From Primula veris (Eukaryota > Streptophyta > Magnoliopsida > Ericales > Primulaceae): a stretch of DNA of 64,000 nucleotides. The translations under genes and the position numbers were made by a program. The stretch is taken from NCBI GenBank assembly GCA_963682055.1, contig OY821750.1, positions 3,536,501 through 3,600,500 of the forward strand, given 5' to 3'. Shown here in pieces: positions 48,147 through 58,100 of the stretch. The notes below the pieces were generated by a model, which was not told the origin of the DNA, ran no database searches, and saw only the letters and a program-made list of their open reading frames with translations. Position 1 is the stretch's first letter, and every line of letters starts with the position of its first letter.

Positions 48147-49105
48147 GTAAAAATTTTGGGTTAGATCCTAAGTTTAATGTGTTGATAAAAAACTGGAAAA
48201 TCTCTTTTTGATAATGCAGGGTTTAATTTCCTTTTAGATACAGGTTAAATTTTGTTTGTCATTCTGTTTTATGTAATCTGCATGTAATTTTCTTGTAAGC
48301 CATGACCTGAAGCTTTTTCAGTCGTTTATAACAGTTGAACATTTCAAAAATTAAATATAGGTTTTATTTTAAATAGTTACGTGAGTTGTTAGTTACCCTA
48401 GTTTTATAGGAGTACATTGGAAGAGAGTAATTTTTCCATGTCTCTCAGTAGGTGGATATTTTATTTAGGCATATCCAGTTTTCAGATAATTCATTGCTTA
48501 ATATTCCGAGTTACAACCCTACTCAAAACGTTCACGACTTTAGAGTACCTTGTATTAATAATTAATCAAATGTATATTTTATTAAGCATAGCATATACCT
48601 TAGTTAGAAAAAGTTAACTAAAGCATAGCCAGTACCGGCTATGTGGATAGCCTAATGAGACTGATCGGTTGAGGCGCAGAAAAGATGAGGCGGATTTTTT
48701 TTTTTTTTTTAAACCCAAAACGACATCGTTTTGGTAGCAGCTAATAAATAAATAAAAAAAGTCGGCGCCTTATCTACAGACTGCAGCGGTAATAGCGCCT
48801 AAAAAGAATATAAAAAACATTAATAATACTGTTACGTACTAAATTATCTACTGCTACAGGCACAATGCGTAATAAAATTTTTTTTGACAAGTCGGAAAAA
48901 AAATTGAGGCGCAAATTTTCTTTTTCGGCTTAGGTGCTCCACACCCCAGGACCGGCACTGAGCATAGCTAAAGCAGTGTATGATCATATATGCATGAAAG
49001 CTATAAACAAACAAAATCGTAGATACGTTTCCATCATTATCTAGCGAATATACAATATGAAAGGTACTTTTAACAAATATAGTTCGAATAACAAGCCTAA
49101 TAAGA
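48147..49105. other. Intergenic, 3' flank of the WRKY gene
   Basis: 48632-48965 is bounded by GC-richer words (TACCGGCTATG / ACCGGCACTGAGCATAGC) and contains GAGGCGCA repeats; it may be a small decayed transposon. The rest should include the WRKY 3' UTR. Confidence 0.4.
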
Positions 49106-52100
49106 CTAGAAACAACATCCAAAATCATCACTTTTTGAAAACAAATCCACGTCATTGCCATGAGAATCAATTGAAGAGGCATAAGAATAAACACCCGGGA
49201 GAAAATCTTCGTTAAAATCGGGCCTTACCAATGGCATTAGATCAGGCCAACTGACTAAATCTGACAGTGGCAAATCGTCGGATTTATAAACACTTTGCAC
49301 CTCTGATTCCTTGTTCTCGTCTATGATTGAGCTAGGAAATGATGGCGAGTGATAAATTTCACTTATGGTTTTTGACTTGATATTAAATTGAATAGATTCT
49401 TGTGAATAAGAATCTAAAATATTGGGATTTACTTGACGTTGCAATGCTTTTGTACATGTGTGATTGCCCAAATAAGTGATTTGATACTTGATTGGTTCCG
49501 CTTGGATTCTTTGTACTTGTTTGGCAGCTTTACAACCTTGGTCATACTTATGTGTGCACCTAAAATAGCCCCTGCCAATCACAAAACGTTGTATCTATAT
49601 GAGTTAAGACAATGATTCCTAAAAGAAAGGTACTTATAAGTTATAATTAAGGAAAAAAAAGGTTTGTATTGGCAGAACCAATGATTAAACATTATTGAGT
49701 TTTTTTTTTGTTTTTTTGGAGGATGAAACATTACGTGAGTTCTTAAACAAAATACCGCTAAGAATTTCAAAAATAGTGTTCCCTTGAAACTGTTTCCCTT
49801 TATATAGAGTCGTTTCTGTAAATAAAAATGGCACACTAGTTTTATCTCATTCTAAATTAATCACCATAATTTTTCTAGTTTACACCAGACCAACATCTCA
49901 GTGTTTAAACGATAATATTGATCTCGGTAAAAGAATTTTGAGGGGAACACTATTTTGGTCAAAACGCCAACATCATATAATTAGGGTAGAAGACAAAATG
50001 GCTTACGCTAAGTTCTTGATAAATTACGTACTTTCAATTCTGCAAGTTTCCTAATCAACTAATCAACTTTCAGGACGAGTTTCAGAAGCAAAGAGATTTG
50101 TACCGGCAATAAGTGCTTCACACAAACAAATTTCTTAGGTCAGGATGAGTTTCCTTGTAATAATGACCAAAAACAATAGAAAAAGTAGAAACTATACTTG
50201 TCGAATCGATCTCAATAGGTTTTGGAAATCATGACCTTGGAACTTGATATCATTCTCAACTTAGTTTAGACTCATGTCAGTGAAACTAAATTTTAAGAAT
50301 TGATTTAGGTATTGTTTGTTTAGTTAATAAAAACTATCGCAAAACTTATGTGTGCACCTAAAATAGCCCATTTCAATCACAAAACGTTGTATCTATATGA
50401 ATTAAGACAATGATTCCTAAAAAAAAGATACTTATAAGGAAAAAAAGGTTTGTATTGGCAGAACCAATGGTTAAAAATTTAAATATCACTTGAGCTTTTA
50501 AACAAAATAGACTATTATAGAGTCGTTTTAGCAAATAAAAATGCGAAACTAGTTTTATCCTATTCTAAAATAATCACCATATTTTTTCTACTTTAATTAC
50601 AACACACCAACAACTCAAAGATTTTTTACCAAAATATTGATATCGGTAAAAGAATAGTTTTGAGGGGAACACTACTATTTCGGTCAAAACCTCAACATCA
50701 CTTACTAAAAGTTCCTAATAAATTACATACTTTCAACTCTGCAAGTTTCCTAATCAACTAATCAAATTTCAGAACAAGTTACCAAAGCATCGGAAATAGG
50801 CGATTCACATAAACAAGTTTCTTAGGCCAGGATAAGTTTCCTTGCAATTGTGATCATGACCAAAAACAATAGGAGAAAGTAGAAACTACGTGACGAGGGA
50901 AAAATTACGCTCGCCAAATGGCGCCGTCGACAATGAAATAATACAAAAAAATTGGGAGTGAATCTAAATCCTCCCATAAACAAAAGAAAGTAGCGACCCG
51001 GCAGAGCTGTAGTGATTTGGCTCTGCCGAGTTACGCTGGGAGTGAATCTAAATCCTCCTGTAAATGAAACAAATTGGGAGTGGATCTAAATCCTTCCGTA
51101 AACGAAACAAAGTGTGAGTGGATCTAAATCCTCCCGTAAATAAAAGAAAGTAGCAACCCGGCAGAGCTGAAATTATTTGGCTCTGCCGAGGCACGCTGAG
51201 AGTGGATCTAAATCCTCTCGTAAACCAAAAAGTGTGAGTGAATCTAAATCCTCGCGTGAATAAAATAAAGTAGCGACCCGGCAGAGCTGGAGTTATTTGG
51301 CTCTGCCGATGCACGCTGGGAGTGGATCTAAATCCTCCCGTAAACCAAAAAGTGCGAGTGGATCTAAATCCTCGTGTGATAAAAGAAAGCAGTGAACCGG
51401 AAGAGCTAGAGTTATTTGGCTCTGCCGAGGCACGCTAGGAGTGGATCTAAATCCTCCCGTAAACCAAAAAGTGCGAGTGGATCTAAATCCTCGCGTGAAA
51501 AAGATAAAGTAGCGACCCGACAGAGCTGGAGTGATATGGCTCTGCCGAGGCACGCTTGGAGTGGATCTAAATCCTTCGATATACGAAACAAAATGGGAAT
51601 GGATCTAAATCCTCCCGTAAAAAAAAAAAACCCGAAAGACCTGGAGTGATTTAGCTTTGCCGAGGCATGCTGTGAATGGATCTAAATCTTCCCGTAAACA
51701 AAAGAAAGAAGTCGAGGTAAATCAAGCCTCGAAATAAATCCCCAGCATTCGAACTAAAAATCAAAAATCAAAAGACAAGCGATAGTCCGAACACTGTGCA
51801 AGGAGTTATTGACGAGGGAATATTTGTATTCCCCCTTATCCGAAGCTCTCATGATAAACAAACCTGACACCAAAAGAATATGGCATCGCGAGAAGAGACT
51901 CAACAAACAACATTCAAGCCGAGGTAGCTACCTCGGATAATTTGATGGAACACCTCGGAAGAACCTCCAAACACGGTTACGTCTACCTATGTACTCTACC
52001 TCGGATCTCGGACATATCCCCGGTCCGTCGAGTATCGTACGGAAACCCTAGTCAAAATGACGTTAAAGCTGAAACAGAGTTGGTGCCCAAAACACCGTGC

Positions 52101-55100
52101 GACGCGCTGCCCCAACCACTGAGGGACTTCCACACGTCTATCAGCAGACCGAGGTATGCGGAGGACCGTTAGATGATGAAGTACGTTGACCATGATCCAA
52201 AGGTTGATAATCAAAGATGAACACTATAAATACAGAACTCATGATCTCAAGAAAGAAGGGGGCCGGGTGGATGGATCCAGATCAAAAGAGACATACACTA
52301 AATACTGAGAGATTCTCTCTCTAGAAATCCGAGCTAAACTAAATAGAATACTTATAACACCATTCCGGGGTAGAAAGCTAAACGTTTGTAACTTGTAAAC
52401 ATTCTCCAAATAAATAAAAGAGTCCCTCCATCGCCTTGCCTATTTTTATCTTGCGTTTATTCTCGTAACTACATTTATAAAGATATACGTATGTTGTGAG
52501 CTTGTGTGTGTTTTAGACTACAAATCAAATCAAGCCGAGGGTAATGAAAAATTACGCTCACCAAATGGCGCCGTCTGTGGGAAACTATAGTCCGAACCGC
52601 ACGAGCTGTCAGCTCACTCTCTCCTCTCGTTATTCCGAGGTAAACACGTTCGTACTCTCTAAAACTCTATTATCCTTCGTTAAAAGTAGTTAATTACTAC
52701 CACGCCTAGGAAAAAAGGAGCCACTATGTACTGATGTACTATTAAAAAAATAAAAAATAAATAAATAACGATACATATGTAATTGACACACAAAAGTCAG
52801 GAAGACCATCCATTTCAAATACCTCGGACAAGTGACCAATTCGACAACCACAAACGCTAGTCCGGATCGACAACCACCGACGCAAGTCCAATGAAACAAT
52901 CTTTTATCCAGGTCAACCACCTCGGACCGATCCAACAAATCTCCATTGATAGAAACACTTACACATCGGAAAAATAGAAAGACACTTAGGATAAATTTAC
53001 CGGGGCCGACCCCGGAGAAGGCAATGTTCTTAGCCCGAGTTAAGGGCAGACTATAAATATGAAATTACCGGGGCCAACCGGGGCCAACCCCGCTGAAGAA
53101 AATTTCCCAATCAAAGCTAAGTACTAACTCTAAGGATGAAATTACCTGGGCCGACCCAGCAGAAGATAATACCCACTACCCGAACAGTGGACAAATTTAT
53201 AAAAGACAAATTTATCGGAGCCGACCCCATGAAATAACAAGTCAAAAAGATACCGTAAAAAATGAACAAATACCAGACACCAACAGTACATAAAAATAAG
53301 AATACGAAGATGAAGATAATAAAAATCAAGACACTCACATTGGCCACCTCGGCCACAGAGTGGGGAATGAAGACGAAGACAAAGAAAATCAAGACTCTCA
53401 CATTGGCCACCTCGGCCACAGAGTGCAGAACGAAGACTGTTGAACCATGTATTCAATAATTGATTTTGATTATACGTTTGATTATGTATTAATAATTTTA
53501 CGATTTCTCTATTGGATGATATAATGCTTTGTCTTTTCAAAAAATATAAAATTTATATTTTAGGACTTTAAAATGATATAGCATTCGATAACGAAGCCAA
53601 CGGTTCAAACGGAAGTAAATTTGAAGTCCGAACAAGCAAGTTACGAGCATTTCAAAGTCGAAAGTTCAACACATAAATCTCCAGGTGCACCTACCGGTGG
53701 ATAATACAGAACCCACCAGTGGGTCAAGTGGACAGAACAAGAAGAATTTTCTCAGATGATACCCACCAGTGGGTATACAGAACCCACAAGTGGGTCAATA
53801 TTCCAGAACCAAGCAAGATTTCACCCACCAATGAGTCAGAAGACACCCACCGGTGGGTCAAAGTGCAGATTACAAAAAAACAACTTTTTTACTTTTTTCG
53901 AAAAGTGAAGTATTCATTGCATAAAACCCAAAACCAGTCCCAACGGTCAAAAAAAGATCCAAGAGGATTTTCGGGTTACAAATACACATTAACCTCTCTC
54001 CCAAAAACACTAATGATACACACAACACTATCTAAGATCAACCAATAACCATCCCTCAACCTCTCCCTATGTTAAACACTTTAAATCATCATTGTTGAGA
54101 AAAAGCTCGAAAAGAGGGGAATTGAAGAGAAAGCAATTCAAGCTCAAATCAAGATCAAACATCGTCAAATCTCACAAATTAGCTTATTTAGAAGCAATCA
54201 AATTGTGGATGTTGTTTTATTTTAGATAAATTTGTAAAGAACAAATTATAAGCTCATTTGTGAGTGAGTGTTTGGGTAGAATCTTTTAAGCCAAAGTATT
54301 GGTTAAAAGTTCTAGGTTAAACACTTGGGTACTCATAGATTGAGGGGGAGTCATTGACTCGTAAACGTGTTCGCTTGCACTTGTATCAAGAGTAGGAACC
54401 TCGGGTAGAGGGTGAGCAAATTGATTGATTAGCTCGGTAGGATTTGTAATCTTGGAAAGAAGATTATAGTGAAATACTTGGTAGCGTGAATACCGAGGAG
54501 AGGATTAGGCGGGTTTACCGAACCTCTATATATCTTGGTGTCAATTTTTTCCTTACTCTTTACTTTACGCATTCCTTATTATTGCTTATTTTCTTGCGAG
54601 CGTGTAATATTTCTAGCGTTTCATTGACCTTTGTTAAACGCTTAACCTTAGAATTACTATAGTTGAGTTGTTAGTTGCCCTTATTTTTAATTAGGCGAAA
54701 TCCGCTTAAAACCTTATTCACCCCCCTTTAAGGTTTAGCCACATGGGCCAACAATTGGTATCAGAATCGAGGCTTAAAAATCTAGTGATTTAAGAGTTAA
54801 GATCCCGATGGCTAACGTACTTAATTTCGCTTCCGGTATTGCTTAATCGCCCATTACTCCACCATTTTTTGATGGGATAAATTATTCCTGTTGGAAGGAT
54901 AGAATGAGTATGTTTTTATAAAGTTACAATGTTAAACTTTGGATGACCATAAAAGTAGGATATTCTGCACCCACATCCGAAAATAGTGAAAATCCAATCC
55001 CCGTAGAGGAATTAAATGACGCTCAACTAGAAGCATACTCTACTAACGCTAAAGTGATGTACGCCATTATTTGTGCCGTTTCCCCTAACGAGTACAACAA

Positions 55101-58100
55101 GATTTCCTCTTGTAAAACGGCTAAGGGTATGTGGGATAAGTTAGTAGTTATGCATGAAGGGACTAACCAAGTCAAGGAGTGCAAACTCCAAATTCTAGTG
55201 CATGAGTACGAGCTTTTTAGGATGATCGAGGGAGAAACTATTTCCGATATGCTTGCTAGATTTACCACTATTACCAACGGATTAATGTCTCTTGGAAAGC
55301 ATTTATCTTGTAAGGAAATGGTTTCAAATGTGATTCAGAGCTTACCGAAAGAATGGGAACCAAAGGTCACCGCAATTCAAGAGACGTACGACACGAACAC
55401 ATACACTCTTGATGCATTGAAGGGTTCACTCATTACTCATGAGATCACCCTCAATAGTCACAAGCCAATCTCGAAAAAAAAGGAGATATCTTTCAAAGGA
55501 ACAACTTGTGAAGAAAGCGATGAGCTATCCAATGACGACGAAAGCGATGAGCTATCCAAAGAAATTTTTTTGGATCATTAAGGAATTACTAAATCTTAAA
55601 GGCAAACACAAACATAAAGGTAAATCGTCAAATACTTCAATTATTTCTAACTATTTTGTTTGCTATGTTTGTGGCAAGGAATGACATATGGCGAGAGATT
55701 GCATCAAGAATCGCAAGAGGAAAGGCAAGAAGAAAATATTCGCTTCAAGCTCTAGTGATAGCTCCGACCAAGATGAAGTCGATCATCTTGCTTGCTATAT
55801 GGCCATGGAAGACAACCATGAACAAAACCTCTCATCCTCAAGCGAAAGTGACAACGATGAGGTAAAAGATTTATCCCATGATGAATTAATTCACATGTGT
55901 GGAATTTATTCCGAAAACTTCCTAAGCTTGTAGAGAAGGTTAAATCTCTTAAAAGGATAAATTTTTCTCTCAATGAAGAAATAAGATCCTTTAAAAGAGA
56001 TAAAATTGAAATGAGTCTAGTTCCAAATTATCATTTTCGTTTAATGACATTAATGATGAAAAGCAAGATTTGAAAGATGAGAACAATACTCTTGTTCTCC
56101 AAAACGAGTTTTTAAAAATCGAGAATGACTCTTTGAAAAATGAAAACGATGAGCTTGTCATTGCGGTCAAAAAACTCGAGTTAACAATCTCAAGGTTTTC
56201 CAAAGGGAAAACCGTGTTGGACGAAATTTTGAGTTGTCAAAAAGATATCAATGACAAAAGCGGTTTGGGTTTCGATTGCAACACTTTTGGCTCAAGCACA
56301 ACCCGCTTTGTCAAATCTTCTAGCATGTCTATAACTCCTATTCCTGCAATACAAAAGGTTGTTTTTACAAAAGGGAGCATTTCAAGAGTTTTTCCGAACT
56401 CTTGCAATGATAGAAGAGGTTTAGGTTTTCAAGCCAAAACCGTTCATCAAACTTCTAAAAATTCCTATAAAAAGTCATATAATTCTCGTTATGCGAAAAA
56501 AGGATATGCATTGTGTACATTGTAGTAGAAAAAAACATATTTCTTCTAGATGTTCTTATCGTTTTTGTGTGAATAGAAATGATTTGAAATGGGTAGTAAA
56601 GACCCATGTCACTAACAATGTCGGACCAAAAAGAAATTGGGGACCAAAGGACAAAACACGTGTTGTAGGTATCTCCGTTCAAAAGGAGGAAATCAACAAT
56701 TGGTTGACAATACCGGTAAAATTCATGGAAGTCAATAAAATCGAATCCACCATAAAAAATGAAGTACCATTGATCGATAAAAGTGGAAGGCATACCAACA
56801 AATGGTACCACATACTTGGACTTGGAAACCCTCAATGCAAATGCCATTAGAGAGCGGACTCGACATCACATATTCGGTACACTCTACTCTATAATCTTTA
56901 GATATACGTGATTAGTTGTGTCATGTGCATCAGGATAACATTTTTCATGTTTTGTTATTTCTATGAAAACTCTCCACAAAACCCAAACCTTTTTTAATTG
57001 CATTTTGATAATGCCAAAGGGGAAGAAAAATAATATTTAGAGAAATGCGATTTGTTAAAATAGAGGAGATATATTTTAAACTTGTAAAATCATCATTATT
57101 TTGTCATAATCAAAATGGGGGAGATTGTTGAACCATGGGTTCAATAATTGATTTTAATTATACGTTTGATTATGTATTAATGATTTTACGATTTCTCTAT
57201 TCGATAATATAATGCTTTGTCTTTTCCAAAAATAGAAAATATATATTTCAGAACTTTAAAATGATAGAGCATTCGATAACGAAGCCAACGGTTCAAACGG
57301 AAGTAAATTTGAAGTCCGAACAAGTTACGAGAATTTCAAAGTAGAAAGTTCAACACATAAGTCTCCAGATGCACCCACCAGTGGATAATACAGAACCCAC
57401 AAGTGGGTCAAGTGGACAGAACAAGAATAATTTTCTCAGATAATACCCACCAGTGGGTATACATAACCCACCAGTGGGTCAATGTTCCAGAACCAAGCAA
57501 GATTTCACCCACCAATGGGTCAGAAGACACCCATCGGTGGGTCAAAGTGCAGATTACAAAAAAACAGCTTTTTTGCTTTTTCGAAAAGTGAAGTATCCAT
57601 TACATAAAACCCAAAACCAGTCCCAACGGTTAAAAAAAGATCCAAGAGGATTTGTGGGTTACAAATACACATAAATCTCTCTCCCAAAAACACCAATGAT
57701 ACACACAACACTATCTAAGATCAACGAATCACCATCCCTTAACCTCTCTCTATCTTAAACACTTAAAATCATCATTGTTGAGAAAAAGCTCGAAAAGAGG
57801 GGAATTGAAGAGAAAGCAATTCAAGCTCAAATCAAGATCAAACATCGTCAAATCTCACAAATTAGCTTATTTAGAAGCAATCAAATTATGCGTGTTGTTT
57901 TATTTTCGATAAATTTGTAAAGAGCAAATTATAAGCTCATTTGTGAGTGAGTGTTTGGGTAGAAGCTTTTAGGCCAAAGTATTGGTTAAAAGTTCTAGGT
58001 TAAACACTTGGGTACTCATAGATTGAGGGGGAGTCACTGACTCGTAAACGTGTTCGCTTGCACTTGTATCAAGAGTAGAAACCTCGGATAGAGGGTGAGC

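Noticed and set aside
51048..51553. Minus-strand open frames of about 86 residues with repeated peptides
   Set aside because: Product of the hairpin tandem array, not a gene.
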